Positions 46,268-55,525 are shown, counted from the stretch's first letter. The stretch: DNA of 64,000 nt from Streptomyces lomondensis (GCF_014651035.1 NZ_BMWC01000001.1:1209581-1273580), one strand, 5' to 3'. A program made the numbers and translations. The notes: generated by a model not told the origin, from the sequence alone.

Positions 46268-48352
46268 TCACAGGCTCAGCTCCGGGTGCAGCCGGTTTAG
46301 CGTCCACACCTGGCGCCGGCGGGCCGCCACGGCGGTCAGCGCGAGGGCGCCCGCGGTGAACGCCGTCAGCACCACGCACGCGTGCCACACCGGTTCGAGA
46401 CCACCGCCGGTGATGAGCCGCCGCAGCGCCTCGACGACGTAGCTCATCGGCAGGAAGGGGTGGAGCGCGTTGAAGAAGCCGGGGCTGGTCTGCACGGGGT
46501 ACGTGCCGCCCGCCGAGGTCAGCTGGAGCATCAGCAGGGCGAGGACGAGGATCCGGCCCGCGGCCCCGAAGCGCGCGTTCAGCCACTGCACGATCGCCGC
46601 GAAGCACGCCGTCACCAGGAACAGGAAGGCCACCGTCCCGGCCGCCCGCGCCATCTCCAGGCCGATCGCCCAGTGCAGCACCGACATCAGGGCCACCGTC
46701 TGGAGCACCCCGATCGCCACCACCGGCAGCCAGCCCGCCAGCGCGATCCGCCACGCCGAGGCGCCCGCGGCGAGCGCACGGCGGTTCATCGGCGCGATCA
46801 GCATGTACGCCACCATCGCGCCCACCCACAGGGACAGCGGGATGAAGTACGGGGCGAATCCGGTGCCGTAGTTGGGCGCCTTGTGCAGGTCCTGGGAGGC
46901 GAGCCGCACGGGGTCGGCCATGACCTCGGTGCGCCGGTCGCGGTCCTGCTTGTCGTAGTCGGGGATCTTCTCCGCGCCGTCGTGCAGCCCGCCGGCGAGC
47001 TTCCCGGAGCCGTCGACGAGCTTGAAGATGCCGCCGTTGAGGTCGTCCGCGCCCGTCTTCAGATCGCCGACGCCCTTGTCGAGGTCGACGGCGCCGGTCT
47101 TGGCCGCGCCGAGGCCCTTGTGCAGCTTCTTCGCGCCGGCGGCGACCTGGGCCGCCCCGTCGTTCAGCTTGTTGATCTTCTTGACGGCGTCGTCGAGGTC
47201 CTCGGAGAGGTGCGGCGCGCGGTCGGCGAGGGCCTGCGACTGCTTCTGGAGGGTGGCGAGGTTCTTGTCGAGCGTCGCCAGGTCGCCGTCCTGGTCCGCG
47301 ATCAGCGTATTGAGGTCGTCCGCGATCACGGTGACGTCGGCGGCCGCGTCCTTGGCCTTCTTCAGGTCGGAACAGGCGGCGTCGGGCAGGACGGGGTCCT
47401 CGCAGCGCCTGGCGTAGACGTCGGTCAGCGTGCCGGACGCCTCGCGGGCGCCCTTGGCGGCGGTCGGGGCCGTCTTCACCAGGGTGTCCAGGTGCTTGCG
47501 GATCATCCCGGAGGAGTCGGCGACGAGCCGGGCCGTGTCGCCGATGGTCTTCTCGTTGCCCTTCAGGAAGGGGCGGACCTTGCCGGCGGTGCCGTTGACC
47601 TTGTCGGCGAGCGTCTGTGTGCCGTCCGCGACCCCCTGCGAGCCGTCCGCCAGGGCGCCCGCGCCCTTGGTGAGCTTCTTGAGAGCCTTGGACAGCTTGC
47701 CGCTGCCGTCCTTGGCGTCCTTCAGGCCGTCGGCGAGGTCCTTGGAGCCCTTCTCGGCCTTGCCGATGCCGCCCTTGAGCTTGTCGGCGCCCTTCGCCGC
47801 CTTCACGGTCTCGCCGTGGATGCCGGAGAACGACACGAAGATCTTGTCCAGGAAGGACCGCGACGTCTTCGTGGACGCGGCCTGGCGCACCTCGCCGAAC
47901 ACCGTCCGGGAGATCTGCCCGACGATGTAGTTGTTCGCGTCGTTGGTGCGCACCTGGAGGGCGCCGGTCTCCGGGGAGTCGCCGGAACTGGAGGCGATCC
48001 GCTCGCTGAAGTCGGCGGGCAGGGTGAGCGACAGGTAGTAGCTGCCGTCCTCGACGCCCTCCCGGGCCTCGGCGGCGCTCACCTCGCGCCAGTCGAAGGT
48101 CTTGCTCTCGCGCAGGCCCTTCGCGATGTCGTCGCCCGCCGTGATCTTCTTCCCGTCGGCGGTCGCCCCCTTGTCGTCGTTCACGAGCGCCACGGGGATC
48201 CGGTCCAGCCGGCCGTACGGGTCCCAGAACGACCACAGGTACAGCGCGCCGTACAGCAGCGGCAGCACCAGCAGCGCGACCAGCGCGGCGCGCGGCAGCT
48301 TCCCCCGGCCGAAGCGGCGGAGCTCAAGCGCGGCCAGTCTCGGCGAGCGCAT
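46268..48352 (-). CDS. YhgE/Pip family ABC-2-type membrane protein
   Basis: 694 aa. TM helix 1 (ALVALLVLPLLYGALYLWSF) is near residue 24, a large external region (about 50-480) follows with repeated Gly/Lys/Leu/Asp heptad-like units, and five or six helices lie at the C-terminus. This is the YhgE/Pip plan, named for the lactococcal phage infection protein. It probably works with the overlapping ABC ATPase gene as an exporter. The 29-bp overlap with that gene indicates coupling. The cargo is unknown. Confidence 0.88.
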   Translation of the reverse strand: MRSPRLAALELRRFGRGKLPRAALVALLVLPLLYGALYLWSFWDPYGRLDRIPVALVNDDKGATADGKKITAGDDIAKGLRESKTFDWREVSAAEAREGVEDGSYYLSLTLPADFSERIASSSGDSPETGALQVRTNDANNYIVGQISRTVFGEVRQAASTKTSRSFLDKIFVSFSGIHGETVKAAKGADKLKGGIGKAEKGSKDLADGLKDAKDGSGKLSKALKKLTKGAGALADGSQGVADGTQTLADKVNGTAGKVRPFLKGNEKTIGDTARLVADSSGMIRKHLDTLVKTAPTAAKGAREASGTLTDVYARRCEDPVLPDAACSDLKKAKDAAADVTVIADDLNTLIADQDGDLATLDKNLATLQKQSQALADRAPHLSEDLDDAVKKINKLNDGAAQVAAGAKKLHKGLGAAKTGAVDLDKGVGDLKTGADDLNGGIFKLVDGSGKLAGGLHDGAEKIPDYDKQDRDRRTEVMADPVRLASQDLHKAPNYGTGFAPYFIPLSLWVGAMVAYMLIAPMNRRALAAGASAWRIALAGWLPVVAIGVLQTVALMSVLHWAIGLEMARAAGTVAFLFLVTACFAAIVQWLNARFGAAGRILVLALLMLQLTSAGGTYPVQTSPGFFNALHPFLPMSYVVEALRRLITGGGLEPVWHACVVLTAFTAGALALTAVAARRRQVWTLNRLHPELSL

Positions 48353-49097
48353 CGGCCTTCTCCTCTCCCTGGTCGGCCCGGTCGCCCGCGCCGCCCTGCT
48401 TCTCGCGGGTGGACACCCGGACGGCGTCCTCGGGGGCCTCGCTGCACACCGCGAGGACCGTCGTCCCGGCCTCGGTGAGGGACCTGAGCAGGGCCCAGAC
48501 CTCGTCCCGCTCGCTGTCCGAGAGCTTGAGGTCGGTGTCGTCGATGCCGAGCAGCCGCGGCCGGCCGACCAGCGCGAGGGCGACCGACAGCCGCAGCGCC
48601 TCCAGCCGCTCCAGATCGCGTACGGCGGTACGGGGACCCTTGGGCAGCGCCTCCAGGTCGAGACCGGCGGCGGCGAGCGCCGCGTCGACGCGCCGCCCGG
48701 CCTCGGCCGCCCGCTCGCTCGCGGGCCGCAGCAGCCCGCGCAGGGAGTCGCCGAAGCGCCGCTGGAGCAGCGCCCGTTCCCGCAGGTGCTCCCCGGCGGT
48801 CAGGGCCGGGTCGAGGTCGGTGACCCCCGGGACATGCGCCAGGGCGCTGACCCGCCGCACCGCCGACGACTGCTTCGGCAGCCTGGCGTCACCCACGGCG
48901 GCAGTGCCCTCCGTGACCTTCATCCGCCCCGTCAGCGCCAGCAGCAGGCACGTCCGGCCGGACCCGGACGGGCCCTCGATCGCGATGAGCGATCCCGGCC
49001 CGGCGTCGACGGAGATCCCGCGGACCGCCCACCCCCTCGGCCCCTTGATCCCAAGGCCCTCGGCGGCGACCCGCACCCCTCCCGCCCCTTCCCCCAC
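48324..49097 (-). CDS. ABC transporter ATP-binding protein with degenerate motifs
   Basis: 257 aa. The Walker A region is IEGPSGSGRTCLLLAL, with Arg replacing the invariant Lys. The signature motif is hard to recognise (AVRDLERLEALRLSVALAL), and Walker B is LLGIDDTD with Asp instead of catalytic Glu. The order of elements is still that of an ABC ATPase. It overlaps the YhgE gene by 29 bp. Weak or no ATPase activity is likely unless Arg substitutes. ATG 49097; no convincing AGGAG-type ribosome site is visible. Confidence 0.82.
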   Translation of the reverse strand: MGEGAGGVRVAAEGLGIKGPRGWAVRGISVDAGPGSLIAIEGPSGSGRTCLLLALTGRMKVTEGTAAVGDARLPKQSSAVRRVSALAHVPGVTDLDPALTAGEHLRERALLQRRFGDSLRGLLRPASERAAEAGRRVDAALAAAGLDLEALPKGPRTAVRDLERLEALRLSVALALVGRPRLLGIDDTDLKLSDSERDEVWALLRSLTEAGTTVLAVCSEAPEDAVRVSTREKQGGAGDRADQGEEKADALAETGRA

Positions 49098-49116
49098 GAG
49101 ACTCCCCTGAATTTGA

Positions 49117-49130
49117 ACTGACTGGTCAGT
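49117..49130. promoter_or_regulatory. TetR-type operator upstream of the ABC/YhgE/tetR operon
   Basis: ACTGACTGGTCAGT, a palindrome with 6-bp arms (ACTGAC/GTCAGT) and a TG centre, 20 bp upstream of the ABC gene start and within the gap to the divergent HEPN gene. It is typical of TetR-family sites, and a tetR gene ends this operon. Confidence 0.65.
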
Positions 49131-49264
49131 GCAAAAACTACTCCGAACCTACGATCGAGGCAAAACCGCAGGTCAGAACGGATTGTCAGTGCCATACCTC
49201 ACGATGGGTCACATACGGCACTTCGTAACGGACGTGCCGTCACACAGACGACAGGAGGTTCGTC

Positions 49265-49828
49265 ATGGCCAGCTACCACGCAGCAGCCGCCCGCCGGCGC
49301 CGCGCCACCGGCCCTGCCCCCTCACTGACCGGCCCGGCGAGCGACGTGCACCCCGTGCTGCGCCGGGCCACGGCCCCGCCCGCCGCCCTCGACCTGCTCG
49401 CCCAGGCCCGCGCCGGCCTGGACGAGGCCGCCGTCCTGGAAACCCCGAACGAGCGCTACGCGACCGCCCACCTCGCCGCCCTGCGCACGGCCGCCGCCGT
49501 GCTCGCCGCCCGGGGCCGGCCGGAGACCTCGCCCCGGGCCCGGGCCAAGATCCGAAGCGCCTGGGAAGTGCTCCCCGAGATCGCGCCCGAACTGACCGAG
49601 TGGAGCGCGCTGTTCGCCTCCGGAGCCCGCCGCCGCGCCCGGGCCGAGGCGGGCATCCAGGGCGCGGCCACCGGCCGGGACGCCGACGACCTGATACGCG
49701 ACGTGGCGATGTTCCTGCGCATCGTCGAACGCATGCTGGTCCTCCAGCCGGTCCTGCCGCAGCCGCGCCCGGACCAGGACCGGCCCGAGGCCCCCGGGCC
49801 GGGGAGGGACATGCCGGACGCGGGCTGA
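49265..49828 (+). CDS. SAV_6107-type HEPN domain protein
   Basis: 187 aa, mostly helical (residues 30-165). It matches the SAV_6107 HEPN family by overall pattern (LLAQARAGLDEAAVLETPNE, YATAHLAALRTAAAVLAARG, SAWEVLPEIAPELTEWSALFAS). The usual RNase motif R-x4-6-H of toxic HEPN proteins is not visible, and no antitoxin-like MNT gene is adjacent, so it is not an obvious toxin. ATG after AGGAGG at a good distance. Confidence 0.82.
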   Translation: MASYHAAAARRRRATGPAPSLTGPASDVHPVLRRATAPPAALDLLAQARAGLDEAAVLETPNERYATAHLAALRTAAAVLAARGRPETSPRARAKIRSAWEVLPEIAPELTEWSALFASGARRRARAEAGIQGAATGRDADDLIRDVAMFLRIVERMLVLQPVLPQPRPDQDRPEAPGPGRDMPDAG

Positions 49829-49909
49829 CCGGCCGGCGGAGTCTCGGTACCGTGCCATGCCGGAGGCGGGCCGACCGGCTGAGGGAGTCTCGGTACCGGG
49901 TCATGCCGG
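49811..49909 (+). repeat. Two imperfect 46-bp tandem repeats at the HEPN gene end
   Basis: Units start with ATGCCGG at 49811 and 49857, and a third begins at 49903. Both contain GGAGTCTCGGTACC. The first unit includes the last codons and stop of the HEPN gene, so the second is a duplicated gene end in noncoding DNA. Confidence 0.8.
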
Positions 49910-50036
49910 CCGCCGCGTCCGAGGCAATAGGGTGGGGGACGCCTGAAGTCTTCCCTCCCCGTGGCCGGGGCCCGGGGAAGGCAGCCCGTTCGCTCCGCCG
50001 CGCAAGAGGCGGTGCCGCGCCGAGGAGTCAACTGAC

Positions 50037-50834
50037 GTGTCGGACCCGATGCGCCCCCGCGCCTCACTCCGTACCGCCGTGGTCTGGGAGGTCCTCCAGG
50101 ACGCCCTGGACCGCCGGGTCAAGGCCACGGGCCGGGAGTCGCTGGACGTCCTCGACACCGGAGGCGGCAGCGGCAAGTTCGCGGTGCCCGTCGCCCGGCT
50201 CGGCCACCGCGTCACCGTCGTCGACCCGAGCCCGAACGCGCTGTTCGCCCTGGAGCGCCGCGCCGCCGAGGCCGGTGTCGCCGACCGGGTCAAGGGCGTG
50301 CAGGGCGACGCCCATGGCCTCTTCGACGTGGCCGAGCGCGGCGGCTACGACGTGGTGCTGTGCCACGGCGTCCTGGAGTACGTGGACGACCCGGCCGAGG
50401 GCGTCCGCAACGCGGTGGCCGCCCTGCGCCCCGAGGGCGTGCTCAGCCTGCTCGCGGCCGGGCTCGGCGGTGCCGTGCTGGCCCGCGCCCTGGCCGGCCA
50501 CTTCAAGGAGGCCCGGCAGGCGCTCGACGACCCGAACGGACGATGGGGCACGGGTGACCCGGTGCCGCGCCGCTTCACCGCCGAGCAGCTCACGGGGCTG
50601 GTCGAGGGCGCGGGCCTGCGGGTCGGCGCCGTGCACGGGGTGCGGGTCTTCGCCGACCTCGTGCCCGGGGTCCTCGTGGACACCGAGCCCGGAGCGATGG
50701 AGGCGCTGCTGAAGCTGGAGGAGGCCGCGGCCGAGCTGCCGGCCTTCCACGCGGTGGCCACACAGCTCCATGTGCTCGGCGAGACTGGCGGGGCCATCGA
50801 GACTGATGAGACCCCTGGGGCTGCCGAGGTCTGA
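50037..50834 (+). CDS. Class I SAM-dependent methyltransferase
   Basis: 265 aa. Motif I is LDVLDTGGGSGKFAVPVARL with the acidic end of strand 2 in VTVVDPSPNAL, and the post-motif is VVLCHGVLEYVDDP. It has the core Rossmann fold and an unassigned substrate. GTG start after CGAGGAG. It resembles the SCO2095-type conserved methyltransferases near dcw clusters of streptomycetes; a tRNA or small-molecule substrate cannot be told. Confidence 0.85.
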   Translation: MSDPMRPRASLRTAVVWEVLQDALDRRVKATGRESLDVLDTGGGSGKFAVPVARLGHRVTVVDPSPNALFALERRAAEAGVADRVKGVQGDAHGLFDVAERGGYDVVLCHGVLEYVDDPAEGVRNAVAALRPEGVLSLLAAGLGGAVLARALAGHFKEARQALDDPNGRWGTGDPVPRRFTAEQLTGLVEGAGLRVGAVHGVRVFADLVPGVLVDTEPGAMEALLKLEEAAAELPAFHAVATQLHVLGETGGAIETDETPGAAEV

Positions 50835-50894
50835 GCCACTTCATGAGGCACCGCCGTTGATCAGCGCCTTGGCTGTGCATGGAGTACGCCACAG

Positions 50895-50911
50895 GCCCCC
50901 CGAATGGGGGC
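50895..50911. other. GC stem-loop after the methyltransferase gene
   Basis: GCCCCC, CGAAT loop, GGGGGC: a 6-bp stem 60 bp after the stop, a possible weak terminator. The rest of the 279-bp gap to the DUF3040 gene (50835-51113) has no gene and includes a perfect 10-bp palindrome GCCAATTGGC at 51013-51022. Confidence 0.45.
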
Positions 50912-51113
50912 TTCGCGCCGTATGATCGAGGGAGACCGTTCCGGCATGACGGGTCGGCCGCCGGGGAATGGAAGCCTCAGGCGAGTCGGGACGTCCATGG
51001 CGGGTTCCGGTTGCCAATTGGCGCAGAGGGGCGGGTTTCACGGGGGCGATTCCCTGCCTATCCTGAAGAGACCCCCCGGGTCGCCCCGGCGACTGCACGA
51101 TGAGGAGGACTCC

Positions 51114-51515
51114 GTGCCGCTCTCGGAGCACGAGCAGCGCATGCTCGAGCAGATGGAGCGAGCGCTGTACGCCGAAGATCCCAAGTTCGCGTCGGCGCTT
51201 GAGGGAAGCGGGCTGCGTACGTACACCCGGCGGCGGGTCTACCAGGCGGTCGCGGGCTTCCTCGTAGGTATTGCGCTCCTCATGGCCGGTATGGTCGCCA
51301 AGCAGGTCTGGCTCAGCGTCGTGGGCTTCCTCGTCATGCTGGGCTGTGCGGTGCTCGCCGTGACCGGCTGGCGCAAGGCCCCCAAGCCGGGCGAACAGGC
51401 CGCCGGTGCCGCCGGAGGGCCGCAGGCCCGCCGTCAGGGCAGGCAGCGGCGCTCCATGATGGACCGCATCGAGCAGCGCTGGCAGAAGCGCCGTGACGAG
51501 CAGGGCGGCCATTAG
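51114..51515 (+). CDS. DUF3040 family membrane protein
   Basis: 133 aa. The first 40 residues carry the family start (PLSEHEQRMLEQMERALYAEDP), followed by two TM helices (residues 47-64 and 68-86) and a basic C-terminal tail. DUF3040 proteins are found in actinobacteria next to dcw clusters. GTG after GAGGAGG. Function unknown; a link with cell envelope or division is suggested only by location. Confidence 0.9.
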   Translation: MPLSEHEQRMLEQMERALYAEDPKFASALEGSGLRTYTRRRVYQAVAGFLVGIALLMAGMVAKQVWLSVVGFLVMLGCAVLAVTGWRKAPKPGEQAAGAAGGPQARRQGRQRRSMMDRIEQRWQKRRDEQGGH

Positions 51516-51553
51516 CCTGCCCCCCACAGTTCTCCAGGACTACTGAACACGTA

Positions 51554-51594
51554 CGTCAGGGGGTGACCACCGACCCGGTGGTCACCCCCTGACG
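51554..51594. terminator. Strong bidirectional terminator between DUF3040 and transglutaminase genes
   Basis: An 18-bp perfect stem (51554-51571 and 51577-51594) with a GACCC loop between convergent genes. It is the longest perfect hairpin seen in the window. The remaining gap to 51770 holds no supported gene. Confidence 0.9.
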
Positions 51595-51770
51595 CATGCC
51601 TGTGCGGCGGTTGCCGACGTCCCTGGACGGCTGCCTAGGGCAGAGGCAGAGAGGGATGACCTGCCGGGAGCGGCAGCGGGGCGGCGGCCGACCGAGCCGG
51701 CAAGGCCGACAGAGACGGCCGGGGCCGGCCGGACGCACCCGCGTCCGGCCGGCCCCGGCCGTCTCCGTCC

Positions 51771-54164
51771 TCAGCCCTGCTGACCCGACGCCTTCCCCCA
51801 CGTCGGCCGCAGTGCCAGGGTCCGTTCCCGGACGCCCGACCACCAGGCCGATGCCGCCCACAGCACGCGGACGGTGGAGCGGGGGGCGAGGAGGGCGCGC
51901 AGCCTGGTCGGGCGGGTGACCGCGGCGCTCAGGCCCGCCGTCGCGCGGTGGACGTCCTCCGTGAGGCCCGCGGTCGGGCGGGGACGCGGGGCGTACAGGA
52001 CCTGCTCCACGGCGTTCGCAACCCGGTGCACCGAGGCCGCGGCCGTCTCGTCGAGGCTGCCCAGCCGGACGATGCGGGCGGCCGCCTTGCGCGGGGTCTG
52101 CGACTCCTCCGGCGCGATGCCGAAGTCCCACGCAGTGTCGGTCAGCTCCTGCCAGACGGCCAGCGTGTGCGGCACCACGTCCGCCTCGCTGCGGCCGTGC
52201 GCACCCAGCCGCACCGCGCGGGTCCGCAGACGCCACAGCATCGGTGCCATGGGGAGCGCCAGCGCGGCGAGGCCGGCGAGGGCCCACGCCAGGATCGCGT
52301 ACCACTTCGGGCCGCCGTCGTCCGTGGGCAGCGCCGCTGCCGGGGACTCGCTCGCGCAGCCGCCGTCCAGCTTCTTCTGCTCCGGGGTGCAGGACTCGCT
52401 CGCCGAGGGCGTCGGGGAGGGCGCGGCCGACGTGGACTGCGTCGGGCGCGCCGCGTCCGGCACCGAGCTGCCCGGGGTGTCCGGCACGGTGTAAGACGGG
52501 ATCGAGCCGCGGTTCGGCGTCGGCTCGAAGCGGGTCCAGCCCACACCCTCGAAGTACAGCTCGGGCCAGGCGTGCGCGTCGCGCAGCCCCACCGACACCG
52601 AGCCGTCCGCCTGCGGGGAACCGGGCGCGAAGCCCACCGCGACCCGGGCCGGTATGCCCAGGGAGCGGGCCATCGCCGCCATCGCGAAGGAGAAGTGCAC
52701 GCAGAAGCCCTGCTTGTCCGTCAGGAAGCGGGCGATCGCCTGCGAGCCGCTGCCGACCTGGACCTGCGTGTCGTACTCGAAGCCGCCGGTCACGGCGAAG
52801 TAGTCCTGGAGCTTGACCGCCTGGTCGTACGGGGTGGTGGCGCCCGCCGTGACCTGGCGGGCGGTGCGGGCCACGATCGACGGCAGGGAGTCGGGCAACT
52901 CGGTGAAGTCACGCTCGATGGCCGGGGGCGGCGGGGCCGCCGCGGCCAGCTGCTCCGCCGTCGGCTGCACGTCCAGGCTCTTGACCTGGTACGTCAGCCC
53001 GCGCGTGTTCTGCCCGTGGTCGCCGACCAGGGTCATGCCCAGGGGCTCGTAACGCCAGTTGCCGCTGATGTCCACGCCGCTCGGCGGGTACGGCATGGGC
53101 AGCCAGTCCTGGGCGTACCAGTCGGCCGCCGAGATGGTGGTGTCGACCTCCGTGCGCTTGACCTCGGGGCTGAGGCCGATCGGGTCCGGGAACGAGCCGT
53201 CGGGGACGGCGGTGATCGACCGCCTCGACGGCTTCCACGTGGTGCCGTCGAAGTCGTCCAGGGACACGATCCGCAGGTACAGGTCCGAGACGTCCGCCAT
53301 CTTGGTTCGCACGGACAGGACCTGCTGCTCCTCGTCCGCGTTCAGGCTGTCGCGCAGGGACACCAGCGGGTTCACGGCGGAGATCGTGCCGCCGCCGCCC
53401 GTGCCGCCGCCCGCGCCCGCTCCTACGGAGTCCAGCAGGCCGCCGTTCATCGCGGGCAGGCCGAGCGGCACCACCAGGGCGATGCCGAGCGCGACCACGC
53501 CGATGCGCCGGCCGGTGCGGACCGGGGCGATGGCGCCGCTCGGCTCCCCGCCGGCCGCGCGCGGGGCCCCGCCGAAGACCCGGCCCCACTGGGAGAGCCG
53601 GTCCCGCCCCTCGGCCAGGAGCAGCATCAGATAGCCGGCCGCCGCGACCAGGAACCACAGCCAGTCCATGCCCCCGTCGGACAGCCCCGCGGCCACCGAG
53701 TACAGCGCGAGCAGCGGCAGACCGGCCGGGGCGGCGCTGCGGAACGTCACCGCGAGCAGGTCCACCAGCAGCCCGATGATCAGCACGCCGCCGATGAGCA
53801 TCAGCCGGATGCCGTCGGACTCCAGGGGCGCCGGAATCGCGTACCGCGCGATGTCCTCCCCGCCCTGCTGGAGCAGGAGCGCGAAGCGGTTGACGGCGTC
53901 CGGCCCGGGGACCAGCCCGGCGAGGGCCTGCTCACGGGCGAACACGAACGTCAGCAGCAGCACCGCGACCACGGCCTGCGCCGCCACCGTCAGCGGGCGC
54001 GCCAGCGGCACCCGGCGGGCCGCGGCGCCCACGCCCGACTGGATGGCCAGCAGGAAGGCCGCCTGCACGATCCACGTGGCCGGTTCGACGAGGGGCAGCA
54101 GGGCGCACGCGGCCATCAGCGTGGCCGCCCACGCGCCCAGCGTCAGTCGTACCCGCCCGCTCAT
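51771..54164 (-). CDS. TgpA-like transglutaminase-domain membrane protein (DUF3488/DUF4129)
   Basis: About 797 aa. About six N-terminal TM helices (DUF3488), an external transglutaminase-core domain with Cys in DKQGFCVHFSFAMAAMAR, His in RDAHAWPELYFEGVGW and Asp/Glu near FEPTP, then a Ser/Pro linker, a TM helix near 640, and a cytoplasmic DUF4129-like tail. Its start codon overlaps the DUF58 stop by 1 bp (TGATG). The MoxR-DUF58-TgpA gene set is widely conserved. Its role is probably protein cross-linking or proteolysis outside the membrane. Confidence 0.9.
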   Translation of the reverse strand: MSGRVRLTLGAWAATLMAACALLPLVEPATWIVQAAFLLAIQSGVGAAARRVPLARPLTVAAQAVVAVLLLTFVFAREQALAGLVPGPDAVNRFALLLQQGGEDIARYAIPAPLESDGIRLMLIGGVLIIGLLVDLLAVTFRSAAPAGLPLLALYSVAAGLSDGGMDWLWFLVAAAGYLMLLLAEGRDRLSQWGRVFGGAPRAAGGEPSGAIAPVRTGRRIGVVALGIALVVPLGLPAMNGGLLDSVGAGAGGGTGGGGTISAVNPLVSLRDSLNADEEQQVLSVRTKMADVSDLYLRIVSLDDFDGTTWKPSRRSITAVPDGSFPDPIGLSPEVKRTEVDTTISAADWYAQDWLPMPYPPSGVDISGNWRYEPLGMTLVGDHGQNTRGLTYQVKSLDVQPTAEQLAAAAPPPPAIERDFTELPDSLPSIVARTARQVTAGATTPYDQAVKLQDYFAVTGGFEYDTQVQVGSGSQAIARFLTDKQGFCVHFSFAMAAMARSLGIPARVAVGFAPGSPQADGSVSVGLRDAHAWPELYFEGVGWTRFEPTPNRGSIPSYTVPDTPGSSVPDAARPTQSTSAAPSPTPSASESCTPEQKKLDGGCASESPAAALPTDDGGPKWYAILAWALAGLAALALPMAPMLWRLRTRAVRLGAHGRSEADVVPHTLAVWQELTDTAWDFGIAPEESQTPRKAAARIVRLGSLDETAAASVHRVANAVEQVLYAPRPRPTAGLTEDVHRATAGLSAAVTRPTRLRALLAPRSTVRVLWAASAWWSGVRERTLALRPTWGKASGQQG

Positions 54165-55525
54165 CACGGTCCCTCCCCGCCGCCCGCGGCGGCCATGCCC
54201 CTGCGCTCCCGGTCGGCCTGCCGCCACAACTCGTCCAGCGAGGCGCCCCGCGGCACGCCGAGGGCCGTCCAGCCCGCCTCGCGCAGCATGCGCAGCCGCT
54301 CTCCGCTTTCGTCCAACGGGCCGGGCACGTCGTTCGGTTCCCGCACCCAGGTGTCGCTGTCCAGCACGAAGGCGACCGCGCCCGGGCTGCGCTGCCGCAT
54401 CCTGGCCAGCACGGCCGCCTGCTCCTCGTCCAGGTCGCCGAGGAAGGCCACCAGCAGCCCCTCGTTCCCGCCGCGCAGCACGTCGTAGGCCCGGGACAGG
54501 CCCGCGCCGTCGGAGTGGTCGATCACCGCGAGGGTGTCCATCATCAGCCCGGCCGCGTCCGCCGACTCCTGGCTCGCGCCCGCGAAGCCGTCACCGCCGT
54601 CGCCGGGCACCGCGTTGCCGGTGTCCGTCAACAGCCGTACCGAGAAGCCCCGTTCGAGCATGTGCACCAGCACGGAGGCGGCTCCGGCCACGGCCCACTC
54701 GAAGGCCGAGTCGGGCCCCGCGCCCTGGTAGGCGATGCCCCGGGTGTCGAGCAGGACCGTGCAGCGGGCGCGCTGCGGCTGCTCCTCGCGGCGCACCATC
54801 AGCTCGCCGTAGCGGGCCGTGGAGCGCCAGTGCACGCGGCGCAGGTCGTCGCCGTAGCGGTAGCCGCGCGGGATCACGTCGTCCTCGCCGGCCAGCGCGA
54901 GCGACCGCTGCCGCCCGTCGCCGTACCCCTTCGCCTCGCCGCTGAGCCGCACCGGAGCCAGCGGTTCCACGCGCGGGATCACCGTCAGGGTGTCGTACGT
55001 GGAGAAGGACCGGGTCAGCTCGCACATGCCGAACGGGTCGGTCAGGCGCAGCTGGAGCGGGCCCAGCGGGTAGCGGCCGCGCAGGTCGGAGCGGACCCGG
55101 TAGGACACCTCGCGCCGGCCGCCCGCCTCCATGCGGTCGAGCACGAAGCGGGGCCGGGGACCGAGCACGTACGGCACCCGGTCCTGGAGCATCAGCAGGC
55201 CCGTGGGCAGCCGCGAGACGTTGTCCATCCGCAGGTGGACCCGGGCCTCGCTGCCGGCGGGCACGCGCGCGGGGGAGAGGCGGCGGCTGCCCGCGACCCG
55301 GTAGCGCGTGCGGTACAGCACCGTCGCGCACACCAGCGGCAGCACCGCCAGGAGCAGGCCGACCCGCAGCAGGTCGCTCTGCCCGAGCACGTACGAGCAG
55401 ACGGCGGCCGCGACGCCGGCGGCCAGGAAGGAGCGTCCGCGGGTGGTCAGACCGGCCAGGGCGGTGCGGATGCCGCCCTTCTCGCCCCGGTCGGCCTCCG
55501 TCTGCCCCGTCCCCGCGGTGGTCAT
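54164..55525 (-). CDS. DUF58 domain protein
   Basis: About 453 aa. Two TM helices near residues 30-70, then an Ig-like and DUF58/von Willebrand A-like region (YRYGDDLRRVHWRSTARYGEL near residue 225, with a conserved DLRRVHWRSTAR motif). It links the MoxR ATPase to the transglutaminase protein. ATG 55525 after GGAGGCTGTG is preferred over GTG 55528. The ATG overlaps the moxR stop (TGATG arrangement). Confidence 0.9.
   Translation of the reverse strand: MTTAGTGQTEADRGEKGGIRTALAGLTTRGRSFLAAGVAAAVCSYVLGQSDLLRVGLLLAVLPLVCATVLYRTRYRVAGSRRLSPARVPAGSEARVHLRMDNVSRLPTGLLMLQDRVPYVLGPRPRFVLDRMEAGGRREVSYRVRSDLRGRYPLGPLQLRLTDPFGMCELTRSFSTYDTLTVIPRVEPLAPVRLSGEAKGYGDGRQRSLALAGEDDVIPRGYRYGDDLRRVHWRSTARYGELMVRREEQPQRARCTVLLDTRGIAYQGAGPDSAFEWAVAGAASVLVHMLERGFSVRLLTDTGNAVPGDGGDGFAGASQESADAAGLMMDTLAVIDHSDGAGLSRAYDVLRGGNEGLLVAFLGDLDEEQAAVLARMRQRSPGAVAFVLDSDTWVREPNDVPGPLDESGERLRMLREAGWTALGVPRGASLDELWRQADRERRGMAAAGGGEGP

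Noticed and set aside
46268..48352. Phage receptor role from the Pip name
   Set aside because: Pip is a phage receptor in Lactococcus only; the permease-like plan and adjacent ABC gene point to export here.
49265..49828. HEPN toxin of a toxin-antitoxin pair
   Set aside because: No R-x4-6-H RNase motif and no adjacent nucleotidyltransferase antitoxin gene were seen; it fits a stand-alone conserved family.
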